Source: Rhynchopus euleeides (Eukaryota > Euglenozoa > Diplonemea > Diplonemida > Diplonemidae). From it: a stretch of DNA of 64,000 nucleotides. The notes beneath the pieces were generated by a model, which did no database searches, was not told the DNA's origin, and worked only from the letters and a program-made list of their open reading frames with translations. Shown one piece after another: positions 42,692 to 53,029 of this stretch. The DNA lies in assembly GCA_963210315.1 (NCBI GenBank), contig OY723321.1, positions 310,001 through 374,000 of the forward strand, read 5' to 3'. The position numbers were made by a program, and so were the translations under genes. Position 1 is the first letter of the stretch. Each line of letters starts with the position of its first letter.

Positions 42692-45600
42692 TTATTCCTT
42701 TGTCTCCACCGCACGGTCACGGGCGTGCTCCGGAATGGTGGGGACGACGGAGGAAATGAACATCTCCAACGCCTTGTGCTCCTCCGTGCGGGGCACCTTG
42801 CGGATTGCCCGGATCATCTTCAGCATGGTGACCAGCAGGTCGGTGATCTTGTCCTTGTCCTGCTGCACGACAGACTCTTTCCCGAGCTGGGTCACGCACG
42901 TCGCCACGTTCTTCGGGAGCATGTCCTGGCCGAAGATCACATCGAGGGAGGTCATCACCGCGACACGTGCCCGCTGGATGCGGCACATCTTGCTGAACAT
43001 GATGAAGTTCAGGATCTGCGGAGGGTGGGGTGCGGTGGAGGGTCGCTGTAGAGCACGCCTAGCCATACCTGGATGTCCTTGCCCTGTGCAACAGCCATGC
43101 CCTGCGTGAGGTGCTCCGCCACCACCATGTAGTCGTTGAGGTAGTCGAGCAGCGAGTCGCCGCTGAGCGACCCGTCCAGCAGGATGTCGATGCACTCGAA
43201 GGCGGACTTACGCAGCTCCAGCCCGTCATCCACCTGGTGTTGTGGTGTGTCGCGCAGGAGTCAAACGGACGGCCATGGTCTGGTCTGGCTGGGTTGCACT
43301 TCGGCCGACAACCCCTGATCATGCAAAGACATACCTTGTGAACGAAGGGCCCGAGGTTGACCATGCGCACCAGCTCCTGATCCACAACGCACTGTGCCAG
43401 CAGTGCCTTGATGTGCTCGGCAACGCTGGGCCGCACCTGCCGTGATGTGAGGGAAGAGTGGAGACCTTGTGCCACAGGCCACGTGCCAAACACTAGCCCC
43501 CAGCCAAACACAAGACATACCGTGAAGGGCTTGGAGTGCACGGCTGCTGTGAACAGCTGCACAGCCGCCCTGCGCACCTTCACATTTGCTGCGTTGGTCT
43601 CCTTGTCCGCGTCCTCCGGCTTGTTCATGAAGGACAGGAAGAACTGTGAGAGCGGAAGAGGGTGTCAGGAGGGCGGTTGAGAGGTGGCGACAATCCACTG
43701 TATATTCGCATGGCTGTGACTTGTTGCATACCTTGACGTCCTCCGTCAGAGAGTCGTACTTGAAGATGGGCTCGCTGACTGCGTACTTCATCGCCGTGAT
43801 GACCGTCGCAGTCATATGCGCCGTCGGGCCGCTGTCGGATGCCGACATGAACATACGCTTCGTCACTGCCTGTGAGTCAAGCACCGCAAGCTTCCCGAGG
43901 CACTCCGACACGACGTTGCGCGTCCCCTCGTCGTTGCTTGCAGCATGGCGCATGCACACATCGAGCACTGCCTTGTACTGCCGCTTCATCGGGTCGTACT
44001 CGTTGTTGTGGTCGGAGCGTGCAAGGGTTTCCTTCAGCGCACGGAACAGAAGGTACCGCATGTCCTCCTGCTCCTCGATGGTGGCCAGCAGGCTCGGCAG
44101 CAGCTTCTCAGGGTTGCCACTCGTGATCTTGCCCAGCGCAACTGCCGTCAGCATCTTGATGTCCTCGCGGCTGTGGCTGAACTTCTGCTGCACAGAGGCC
44201 AGCACGTTGGGGCTTTGCGACAGGTCCACGAAGCGCCCCAGCTCCCCGAGGCAGGCAAGGCCGAGCGCACACTCCGCCTCAGTGCCGTTGAGGTAGGCGC
44301 TGAACTGCTCCACCGTCTTGGCCTGCTGGTCCTCAGATGCAACAGACGTGAGCCGCGCGGCAACAGCCGCGACGGACGGCAGCACCTGGCGGCTGTCCTT
44401 GGTGCTCGACGCTGCAGCCAGCACCATCTGCAGCAGGGGGTGGTACCCCATCTTGCTCTTGGGGCCGAGGTTCTGGAAAGCGTTCTCAAGAGACTCCAGC
44501 GCACTGCCCTGCAGCAGGGGCGAGCGCAGCAGGTCCACAAACCGCGGCAGCACCTCCGACTCGAAGGAGGCAGGCACGCTGGCAGCACTGCGCAGCACGG
44601 CGTCAGCCAGGTCGATGGCAAGGTGGCTGAGGTGCAGGTCGGAGTCGTTGAGCAGCGGCAGCAGCTCCTGCAGGATCTGCGAGAGGAGCGCCGGGTCGAT
44701 GTCGCGTGCCTTGCGCTCCGTGAGGGTGCGCAGGCAGTGCAGACTCGCCTGCCGCAGGGGACGCGACGCCTTGCGGAGGAACATCGAGATCTCCTGCACA
44801 AACTTGTGCAGCAGCTCGGGCTCCATGGGCACGTCACGCGTGACGGTCACCGCACGGATCACAGACACACGCGAGTAGTCCCCACCCAGCAGCACCAGCA
44901 GTTGCTTGAAGCACTTCGACACCTGCTCATCTGTCAGGTAGTGCTGCGGCTGCAGTTTTGACGCGCTGTTCTTCAGGATGTTGGCAACAGTCGCAATGGC
45001 ACAGTCCTTCACCTCCTGGTCCACATCCGCTGTGCGCAGCCTCTCGAACACAGCGTCGAACAGCTGGTGGGTGCGCTGCTGCGCATCGGGGGCCTTCACC
45101 ACAATGGGTGCCAGCTCGCCACACACGCGGAGTGACTCGGCCATGATCTTGTAGTACCTGTCAGAGACGCAGGCCAGAACCTCGTCCAGCAGCTCAGGCA
45201 CAATGCGCTGTGCTTCGGGCGAGGTGCTGGGGCACGACGAGATGATCATCATCAGCAGCTGCAGAACCTCTGTCTTCAATGCAGACGTCGCATCCTTTGT
45301 GGCCAGCGTCTCCTTGATGAGTGCGAGGAACTTCGCAATCGAGCCTTCCAGCTCGCTGCGCAGCACAGAGCTCATCAGCTTCAGGAGCTGGAAGCAGGTG
45401 GTCTTGACCTTCATGCTCTTGTCACGGGTGGCCTTGATGATGCTGTCCACCGCAAAGTCCTTCACCTGGATCAGGAAGCGGACCTCCGGGCGGCACTCCA
45501 CCTTCATGCGGAACGACGCGGAGTAGGATCCGGACACACCGACACCGCTGACAAGCGACTCACCGCTGACCGGGATCTGCGTCGCTTTGAGCAGGTCGCT

Positions 45601-46851
45601 GAAGGCCTTCAGGATGTCGAGACGCACAGACTCCTCACGCTCCTTGAAGCGCTCGAGGAGGCACTTCCGCTTCGAGGGGGAGTCCTCACCGAGGTCGGAA
45701 TCCCGCGCCTCCTTGCTGCACACCGCTGCGTACACAAGGTGCAGCGAGTCAGCACGCGACTGGATGATGGAGGAGAGGCACTTCGCTGACGCCTTGCGCA
45801 CCTTCCACGAAACATCATCGTCGTCGTCAGCCTCCGCCTCGAGCATGTCCTGGTATTCATCGTCTTCGTCGTCAACCATATCGTCATCCGGTTGGTCATC
45901 ATCGTCGTAGTCGTAGTAGGGGTCGTAGGACATGCCCTCCTTGCATGCCTCGATCATCTGCGGCAGGAAGGCCGTCACCTGCTGCGGGCAGCGCTGCACG
46001 AAGCTCTCAAACGCCTGCATGATGTTCTCCCGCACGTCGTTGCGCTCGCCGTCATCCTCAATCTGGTCCAGCTTTGCCTCCTCCAGATTGGCCATCAGCA
46101 GCGGCACGATGCGCTCCAGAGACGCACCCAGGCGGTGCCCTGCACCCCGCGAGATGACGCTGCACAGCTGGATGTGTTTCCGCAGCATCTCACCCTTCTC
46201 CGCCTCGATCCCGCTGACGACATGCCGGATGACACTCTGGAACAGCACCTCTGAGGTGTGCGCGCTCAGCGCCCCAAGGCACGTGATGGCACGCTTGCGC
46301 ACAGAGGGTGATGAGGAGGTGAATGCCTGGATCAGCTCCGTCTGCAGGCTCTCGTGCTGGTTGGGGAGCACCGCACCGAAGTGGCGCAGCAGGTCCGTCA
46401 CGACATCCATGATGTCGAGCTTGATGTCATCCTGTGCGGTCCGCAGCAGGCGCACCAGGGAGGCGGCAAGGGAGACGAGGCAGTCTTTGTATGTCGCAGG
46501 GATGTTGTCCACGACGTACTTCAAGGAGATGGTTGCGATGTCACGGTGCTCCTTCCGCGACGCGGTGAGCTTGTCTGTCAGCTGCGCGACGCACTCCGCG
46601 ATGTACTTCTCCTTCACCTTCTTCACAAGGCAGGGGATGCACTTCACAGCCGCACCCTGCACGTCGCTGTGGCAGCTCTCCAGCGCCTGCCGCATCACGT
46701 CCTGCATCACCGAGCGCTGCAGGTCCTCCTCCAGAACAAACCCCGGCTTCTCCAACTCCTGGTTCAGGTCGAACATCGCCTGGTGCGGCTTATCAGGGTC
46801 GGGGTCGCGCATGTCCTCGCGAAACACGCTGAAGTCCCATCGCTTCGACAT
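42692..46851 (-). CDS. CAND1: Cullin-associated NEDD8-dissociated protein 1
   Basis: CAND1 is a HEAT-repeat protein that wraps unneddylated cullins and exchanges substrate receptors on cullin-RING ubiquitin ligases. Five exons (43732-46851, 43521-43643, 43335-43436, 43069-43233, 42692-43015), all in phase 0, give 1277 residues (human 1230). Diagnostic stretches are 'AGHRLGASLERIVPLL', 'AFESFVQRCP', 'YDPYYDYDDDDQ' with the acidic insert (about 310-350), 'SWKVRKASAKCLSSII', 'RFKEREESVRLDILKAF', 'EEGTRNVVSECLGKL' and 'VDDGLELRKSAFECIDILLD' near the C-terminus. The ATG at 46851 is ten bases after a TTGCCCCAG acceptor. The four introns cluster in the last fifth of the gene. Confidence 0.95.
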
Positions 46852-46861
46852 GTCCACACCC

Positions 46862-46864
46862 CTG
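46862..46864 (-). promoter_or_regulatory. Predicted trans-splice acceptor (CAG)
   Basis: CACCTTGTTGCCCCAG on the minus strand, ten bases before the CAND1 ATG. Confidence 0.5.
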
Positions 46865-47649
46865 GGGCAACAAGGTGCCGGCCTCCGGGCGCCTCTCTCG
46901 TGTACGCGCCTGCAGGTGGTGTGGAGTGGGGTGTGGGGTGGGAGGGGCGGTGTGCTGTCGTGTGCGGCAATGACTGGGTAGGGGCATGTTTGACAAGTTT
47001 GACGGTGCTCGCAAAGGGGTTAGGGCTGTTGAGGGTGTGGTGGGGTGGGGGCGGCCTGCAGTATTCTCTCGCCTTCGGTCAGAACAATCGTCGGATGAAT
47101 AAAAGACGCAAAGAGCTCAAGGTCAAGGCAACTGGGAACACCCACAGCTGGCTGCAGCACCGCAGGCGGGGGTGACGGTGACCGACCCGAAAGGCGGTCG
47201 CCGCATCCCCCAACCCAAGCGTGTGCCTTGCCTGTATTGCTGTCGGGTGCAGGGAGTTTCATTTCCATGGGTGTGTGCAACTCGCTCTCTGTAAGGCACC
47301 AACATACACAACCAAGGTGGGTGCGAGGGCGTGGCACAGGGAATAGGAACGGGATCACAAGAAGCCCGTCACAACCAGAAGAGGAGGTGCTCCTGTGGCG
47401 CCTGTGGCAGCCGCCTGTATTGCCTTGCGCGTGTGGGGGGGCGGAGGGTCTCCAGATGAGAGTTTTCCACAATCTGGGGACCACGCCCGAAGCAGCGCAG
47501 AGCTGGCGGCGCGATGCGGCAACCGAAAGAAGCGGGTGGGATGGAAGGTTGTGTGTGTGTGGGCGGTTTTGTCTGTTCGTTTCCTCTGGTTTTTTCTTTT
47601 GCAATTCTTGACAACGTGCGTTGCAGCAGGACTACCTCCGTTTCGTTGC
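46865..47649. other. Intergenic region
   Basis: No gene is supported. Confidence 0.5.
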
Positions 47650-49503
47650 TTACTTCCTGCACGCCTCCCGCACATTGGGGCACTGGGAGATGTAGCGGGC
47701 ACACATGCCCCCGTTGCTCTGGGGGGCGGGGGTGCGTGCAGGCGGCTGTGTCGGTGTGGGTGTGGACGCAGGAGTAGGCGTCTGCACGGGCGGCACCGGT
47801 GTCGGGGCGGGAGTGCTCGCAGGCGTCGGTGTCTGCACAGGCGGTGTCGGGGTGGCCGGGGGTGTGGGGGGTGTCGGCGTCGCCGGGGTCGGGGGCGAGC
47901 CGGAGCCGCACCCGATGCGCTTGTCGGAGATCACAATGTCGTCGATCCACATCTCCATCGCACGCCCGCTGAAGCTGTGCCACCCGAAGTACACGTTGTC
48001 CAGCAGCCCCGCCGCCCAGTCGTTCTTCATCGGGGAATGCCAGTCTGCGGAGCTCGTCACCGAGTTCACCAGCTCCCCGTCCATCCACATGTACATCTCG
48101 TGGAACGGCGTGTCGGTCAGGACACCGGCCTCAATGCACGTCCACTGCATCTTCGGCGTCTGCGGGCCGCTGAACCAGCGGGACATGGGCGGCGACACCG
48201 AGTCCGTCGGGACCTGGTTGAACCCGAGGTGGCCCTTCGCCTGCCCCACACGGATCTCAGCGTCCGCAGAGAAGGGGCGCCCCGCACTCTCGTACTTCTT
48301 CGTCCCCATGATCTGCTCGTGGTTGTCCCCCGGCTGGTTCCCCATCGTCTCCTCCATCCAGAAGTAGGCGCGGTAGTACAGCTGCGCCGGCACCGGCGAG
48401 ACGCGCTTCACAATCTGTGCGGGCCCGCTGCCCGGCCCCTTCACGCGCAGCGACTTGCTCCCGCTCCTGGCGCGCGTGTTGTCCACATGCACCGAGGATG
48501 TTGCGCCCCCCGCGTTCGGGACGTAGCCGGTGAAGGTGCCCCATCCCGCCGGGATCGTGTTCAGCGACTCGCTCTCGAAGTCCAGCTCGACGAAGCCCTG
48601 CCCGCCCCCGGCAGGGGGCGGCGGGTTGCCGTTGCCGTTGGGCACAGGCGTGGCAGCAGGCGGGGGCGGGGCAGGGGTGCCCGCAGAGCCCAGCACCTTG
48701 CACGTCCACCCAGACGACGAGCAGTCGCTGCGGCACTGCGCGTACCACTGTGACTGCTCGTAGCACTTTGTGCCCGCAGGGCAGCAGTTCGGCGACGACT
48801 TGCACGACCCGTACTTCTGCAGGGGCTGGCCTGTGCATGCCGGTGCGGGCACAGGCGTAGAGGCGGGCTGTGGGGTGGAGGAGACCGGTGCAGGGGTGGG
48901 GTTGGGACCGCCGCCGCCACCGCCAGACCCGATGAAGTCGATGACGTTGAAGAAGCTGTTCGACGTGTCACCCACATCCCACACAGACAGGATGATGTGG
49001 TACCCCTCGCGCGTCGGCACAAAGCACTCGTGGTCCTGCTGCTTCGGCGGCTGCTGCATCTTCCCGTCAATCACGCAGAACGGCGTCAGGTCAAACGAAG
49101 AGCGCGCCAGCGGTGCGTTGGGGTTCCAGTTCTCCTTTGTGATGAAGTATTTGAAGTCCTTTGTCACATGCGGGGCGTGGAAGTCCCACTTGAACGTCGT
49201 CTTCCCCCCACCCAGGCTAAGCTTGTACCACCTGTCCGCCGTCTGCTCGTTCAGCGTACTGAACCGCGCCGACCCTGCAGCTGCGATGGTGCCGTCCGCA
49301 GGGCCGCCGGTGGGCCATCCGTCAGGGCACTCCAGGCTGAACGGCTCGTACTGGATGGCCCCGCAGTTCTTGTTCTTCTGGATCGACGGGATGCACAGCT
49401 CCCCACGCGATGGAGGATCGATGATATGTCCGTGCGCGTCCGCCCCGCCTGCGGACATCAGCACCAGAGCCGCCATCGAGGCGGCTGTTATCACAGACGA
49501 CAT
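47650..49503 (-). CDS. Secreted lytic polysaccharide monooxygenase fused to a CBM1-like and a jelly-roll domain
   Basis: The 617-residue protein has a signal peptide (1-23) cut so that His24 becomes the N-terminus ('[14 protein letters not shown]'). That is the copper histidine-brace of chitin-binding type-4 / AA10-like LPMOs. The second brace His is about residue 112 ('[14 protein letters not shown]'). The LPMO domain ends near 190. After a Gly/Pro linker comes a Cys-rich module (about 223-270; '[15 protein letters not shown]') like the fungal cellulose-binding CBM1. The next 200 residues (about 300-515) form a beta-rich domain with '[10 protein letters not shown]', 'WTCIEAGV' and '[10 protein letters not shown]', typical of concanavalin-like jelly rolls, possibly Cip1-like. 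A Thr/Pro linker and a short Cys tail end the protein. It would oxidatively cleave chitin or cellulose outside the cell. There are no introns. Confidence 0.85.
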   Translation of the reverse strand: MSSVITAASMAALVLMSAGGADAHGHIIDPPSRGELCIPSIQKNKNCGAIQYEPFSLECPDGWPTGGPADGTIAAAGSARFSTLNEQTADRWYKLSLGGGKTTFKWDFHAPHVTKDFKYFITKENWNPNAPLARSSFDLTPFCVIDGKMQQPPKQQDHECFVPTREGYHIILSVWDVGDTSNSFFNVIDFIGSGGGGGGPNPTPAPVSSTPQPASTPVPAPACTGQPLQKYGSCKSSPNCCPAGTKCYEQSQWYAQCRSDCSSSGWTCKVLGSAGTPAPPPPAATPVPNGNGNPPPPAGGGQGFVELDFESESLNTIPAGWGTFTGYVPNAGGATSSVHVDNTRARSGSKSLRVKGPGSGPAQIVKRVSPVPAQLYYRAYFWMEETMGNQPGDNHEQIMGTKKYESAGRPFSADAEIRVGQAKGHLGFNQVPTDSVSPPMSRWFSGPQTPKMQWTCIEAGVLTDTPFHEMYMWMDGELVNSVTSSADWHSPMKNDWAAGLLDNVYFGWHSFSGRAMEMWIDDIVISDKRIGCGSGSPPTPATPTPPTPPATPTPPVQTPTPASTPAPTPVPPVQTPTPASTPTPTQPPARTPAPQSNGGMCARYISQCPNVREACRK

Positions 49504-50028
49504 CGCGGGAGGTGCGGTGCCGGTGATATGTGTTGTGTGCTTGCAAGTGTATTCGAAGATAAAGACAAGGGCAACGCCTGGAGGGGTGTGCGGTGTGCAG
49601 CGAAAATGGGCGAAAATGACAAACAAACAAACAAACCGACAGCCACAAGCACGGGGATGAGGGGGGCCCACCGCACAGCAGAATACGCGACACTCCACCC
49701 GCGACGAACCCCTCTCCCTCTCTCCCCCCCTTCTAACCCCCCCCCCCTCCACCCAACCCCGTCTCTCTGAGAACCGAGACAGACACAGACACAGAACTAC
49801 AGGAGGCATACACGTGAAGACTGTCGAGAAGAAGAAAATACAGACCCCACCTCTTTGGCTTTGGCGGGGCGAGACGAGCGGATGGGAGAGAGAGCGTGTG
49901 TCTCTGTGTGGGGGGTATGCACACGCCAACCTCTCTGTTGTTTGTTTGGTGTAAGTTGCACCGATCGAAGCTCCCTAAGGCCTCGCATCTCTAAGGTAAT
50001 GATATCACCACACCACACATCTCAAGAT
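49504..50028. other. Intergenic region
   Basis: No gene; a C-run lies near 49737. Confidence 0.5.
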
Positions 50029-51603
50029 CTAGATAATAACAATCCGGCGCTGCACAGGAGGTGGGGCAGGGGGCTGCAGGGCCACCGCTGCCGGCGCAGC
50101 CGGTGGTGCCCCACCACCCATAGGCTGCGGCGGGGCCATGCGGTGCTGCTGGGGGGGAGGCGCGGCCTGCCGAGAGGCGCCCTGCTGCACCGCCATCATA
50201 TCCTGCCGCGCATACGCGTTGCGCAGCTCGTGGATGGATGTGGGCGCACCACCACCCCCCACACCGCCTGCAGGCGGCAAGCCCTGCTGGGGCACGGGGT
50301 AACCCCCACCCCCACCACCACCACCACCGTGGGAACCCAGCTGCTGCGAAGAGGGCCGATGCGGCACCGCCTGCCCCACATCCGAGCCGAAATGCGCCGG
50401 AAGCGGCACACCACCCGCCTCCTGGGCAGGCGCGATAGGCACAGCTGCCCCAGACAGCCTTTCATGCCGCAGCGGGGAGGGCGGCCTGACCGGTGCCTGC
50501 CCATGCCCTGGGTGCGGCACGGCGCCCAGCGGGGTGCCCCCGCCAGGCGCAGGGTGCAGGGGGGAGGGCGGTGCAGCCGGCTGGCCTGCACCGGGCACAC
50601 CCGGCTCCGCCGGTCGGCGCAGCGGCGAAGGCGGGGCTGGCGGTTGCGGCGGGAACCCGACGGGCTCGGGACCCGCTGGGGCATGCGGCGGCGGCGGCGG
50701 CGCGCCCCGCTGCAACCCCATGTGGGGGTGCCCCTGCGGCGTGCCCCACAGAGGCGGCTCTGGTTCACCTGGCAGGGTTCCCGATCGTGCAGGCAAGGCC
50801 TGCGCAGGGGGCGTGCTGGCGTCAGGGCTCGGAGGGCGTGGCCACTGCTCCGGGGGCTGCATCGCAGGCAGCGGCAGCACGCTCTGGCGGGGCGGGGCCT
50901 GCATCCTGTGCTCCAGGGGCCCGTGCTTGCCCTGGTCGAAGAGGCGGCGGATAGTCGGCTCGATCTCATTCTCCAGCTTGGCGTTGATGCGTGTCTCCGC
51001 CTCCCTGCGCCTCTCGCGGTTTCCAGCCAGGGCCTTCTCCATCTGTGCCGTGCGCTGCTCCAGATAGGCCTGCTGCACCTCCAGGGTGTGGCGCTGCATG
51101 TCCTCGCGCCTCCTCTGGAGATACTCCCTCTCGAGCCGGGCGCGCGTCTCATTCTCGAAGGCCATCTGCTGCAGGGTGATGTGCTGATCACGGTTCTCCA
51201 AATCACGCTGCACAATTGTGTCGCGCCGAGCCTCCATATGCTGCGGCGGCCCTGCCGGGGCTGCGGCTGGAGGAGGGGCTGGGGGCACACTGGCATGCAC
51301 TGCCTGACCCCGCCCGTCGTGGTGCTGCCGCGGTGACGGTAGAGGGTCGAATCGCTCAGCGTAGAGCGTCGCCTCCATATTCCGCGAAGGGGAGCTCATG
51401 GGGGACGGCTCTCGCTGTGCCGCACCAGCAGCACCAGTAGCACCAGCAGCAGGCCTCCCCTGCTGGCTCCTCTGCTTTGCCCGCTGCAGGAGGCGCTCCG
51501 ACGCCTTCGCTGCGTCGTGTGTATGGGGGTGGAACACGGTGAGGTGCCCATCGAAGGACGGCTCATCGAGGAAGAAGAACTCGCAGTGCGAGCACTGCGG
51601 CAT
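50029..51603 (-). CDS. C2H2 zinc-finger, coiled-coil, proline-rich protein
   Basis: No family is recognised beyond its parts. The 524-residue protein starts with one C2H2-type finger (C4-x2-C7-x12-H20-x4-H25). A helical, charged segment follows at about residues 125-215 ('RARLEREYLQRRREDMQRH'), likely a coiled coil. About 300 residues of Pro/Gln/Gly/His-rich disordered sequence complete it, including a long Gly run. Such architecture suits a nucleic-acid-binding scaffold or regulator, but function is not evident. The ATG at 51603 lies just inside a CCGCAG; an out-of-frame ATG occurs 19 bases upstream if the earlier acceptor CTGCAG is used. Confidence 0.6.
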   Translation of the reverse strand: MPQCSHCEFFFLDEPSFDGHLTVFHPHTHDAAKASERLLQRAKQRSQQGRPAAGATGAAGAAQREPSPMSSPSRNMEATLYAERFDPLPSPRQHHDGRGQAVHASVPPAPPPAAAPAGPPQHMEARRDTIVQRDLENRDQHITLQQMAFENETRARLEREYLQRRREDMQRHTLEVQQAYLEQRTAQMEKALAGNRERRREAETRINAKLENEIEPTIRRLFDQGKHGPLEHRMQAPPRQSVLPLPAMQPPEQWPRPPSPDASTPPAQALPARSGTLPGEPEPPLWGTPQGHPHMGLQRGAPPPPPHAPAGPEPVGFPPQPPAPPSPLRRPAEPGVPGAGQPAAPPSPLHPAPGGGTPLGAVPHPGHGQAPVRPPSPLRHERLSGAAVPIAPAQEAGGVPLPAHFGSDVGQAVPHRPSSQQLGSHGGGGGGGGGYPVPQQGLPPAGGVGGGGAPTSIHELRNAYARQDMMAVQQGASRQAAPPPQQHRMAPPQPMGGGAPPAAPAAVALQPPAPPPVQRRIVII

Positions 51604-52042
51604 CCTGCGGCACCCCAGGCATCCTGCAGGGGGGTTGGGGTGGTGGCGTGGTGGCAGGCATGCACACAGGGCTCTTTTGGATTAGCTTCAGTGAAGTGTG
51701 GAGTGTCTAGCACGCCGATTCAAGCTGTGCATTCTCTGAGGGTGCACTCCTCGCGCTGTTCTGTTGTGAGCCAGCGACGGACAACGACAAGATGCATGCG
51801 AAGGAGGGGGGGGGGGTGTGGGTCTTGCTGCGGAGTAGTGCAAAGGCGGATCATCATCAGTGTTGTGCCGGGAGGCACTCTTTTTGCTCTCAGCGCCCCC
51901 AGTTGGGCTTTGCCACTTAGCCCGACGGATTTGGGTTAGCTGTGTGTGGGCGAGAAGAGAAGACGAAGAAGAGGGAAGAAAAGGTGTAAATAGCCCTCGA
52001 GGCAAGACACAACCCAAGGGCGCAGGCCGCACCCCCGTCACG
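51604..52042. other. Intergenic region
   Basis: No gene is supported. Confidence 0.5.
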
Positions 52043-52993
52043 TCACGAGCCGGCTGATTCTCCAAACATCACACTCAGCTCGGGGGCTTCTCTGATGAGG
52101 CCTGGTGGACGGCGGGGGGTTGTCCGCGGGTCATCCGCGTCGAGGTCGTCCTGCAGGTTGACGGAGTCGGTGTCATCGCCATCGTCCTGCCCCAGTGCTA
52201 TCTGGATGGACTTTGCGAAGTAGGCTGGGATGCTGCAGTTGTCGATGTTGACGTAGCGCAGCTGATTCGCAAACCGTCGCACCATGCACATCAGCAGCCT
52301 GCCCGCAGTGGCGGCGAGGAACTTGTTGTGCGTCAGATCGACGCTTGACAGCGAGGGGCAGCTCTCGACCAGCTCCTCGACGAACTGCAGCGACGCCTCC
52401 CGCACATCATTCCACGACAGGTTGATGGTGCGGATCGCAGGGTGCCCCAGCAGTGCCTTGCACAGCGGCATGACCCCACGCTCCCCAAGCATGTGCGCGC
52501 TGAAGTCGAACGCTGTGGTCGCCTCCGTCACCCCCCCGAGCTTCTCGTAGACGCTGCGGTTCATGGTGGGAGACACGGACTCCCCTGCGCGCGTCTCGAC
52601 CACCATGGTGTTGCAGCTCTCGACATACCGCGCCTGCCATTCATTCGGCGGGATCTGCTTCACGGAGGCGGTGCGTTTGTTCAACTGCCCCTCCTTCGCA
52701 CGGACCAGGCGTGCCAGGCAGGGGTCCGTGCGGGTCATAGGGTAGACCCGCAGGGGGTCAGCACGCTCGTAGCTGCAGAGCGAGTTGGTAAGATCCAGAG
52801 AGAGCGTCACGTGTTGGAGCACCAGTCGGGCCCGGTCCCGCGTCTGCACGCAGCGGAGCGCATCGGAGATGAGGAGGAGCGCCTCCTCCTTGCCGCACAG
52901 CACACTCTGGTCAACCTGTTCGTACTCCTCGCCGAACATGCCCAACGCCTTGCACAGGCGTGCCTTGCTCCATGTCGCTTCGCTGCCTGGCAT
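52043..52993 (-). CDS. Leucine-rich-repeat protein
   Basis: The 316-residue protein has ribonuclease-inhibitor-type leucine-rich repeats in its C-terminal half. Visible repeats run from 'LGERGVMPLCKALLGHPAI' through 'RTINLSWNDVREASLQFVEE', 'LSSVDLTHNKFLAATAGRLL' and 'LRYVNIDNCSIPAYFAKSI'. The N-terminal half is helical and unassigned. The C-terminus is acidic and then Pro/Arg-rich. Repeats of this class often serve as protein-binding surfaces in axonemal and signalling proteins; no specific partner can be read. The ATG at 52993 is preceded by a predicted acceptor about 33 bases upstream. The leader contains a two-codon upstream frame (ATG-TGA at 53004-53009). Confidence 0.7.
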   Translation of the reverse strand: MPGSEATWSKARLCKALGMFGEEYEQVDQSVLCGKEEALLLISDALRCVQTRDRARLVLQHVTLSLDLTNSLCSYERADPLRVYPMTRTDPCLARLVRAKEGQLNKRTASVKQIPPNEWQARYVESCNTMVVETRAGESVSPTMNRSVYEKLGGVTEATTAFDFSAHMLGERGVMPLCKALLGHPAIRTINLSWNDVREASLQFVEELVESCPSLSSVDLTHNKFLAATAGRLLMCMVRRFANQLRYVNIDNCSIPAYFAKSIQIALGQDDGDDTDSVNLQDDLDADDPRTTPRRPPGLIREAPELSVMFGESAGS

Positions 52994-53003
52994 CGGACGG
53001 CAG

Positions 53004-53009
53004 TCACAT
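53004..53009 (-). promoter_or_regulatory. Minimal upstream ORF (ATG-TGA)
   Basis: A start codon followed at once by a stop lies in the inferred leader of the LRR gene, ten bases before its ATG. Confidence 0.4.
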
Positions 53010-53023
53010 GCCAGGGAGCAAGC

Positions 53024-53029
53024 CTGCTG
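53024..53029 (-). promoter_or_regulatory. Predicted trans-splice acceptor, CAGCAG tandem
   Basis: CACACCCACGTCCACAGCAG on the minus strand offers two acceptors three bases apart, about 30-33 bases before the LRR ATG. Confidence 0.45.

Noticed and set aside
42692-46851. Importin-beta (karyopherin) identity for the large HEAT-repeat gene
   Set aside because: The general HEAT pattern fits, but the acidic YDPYYDYDDDD insert and the VDDGLELRKSAFEC block match CAND1 specifically.
46852-46857. Start two codons upstream of the CAND1 ATG
   Set aside because: That codon is GTG; the first true ATG is at 46851, ten bases after the acceptor.
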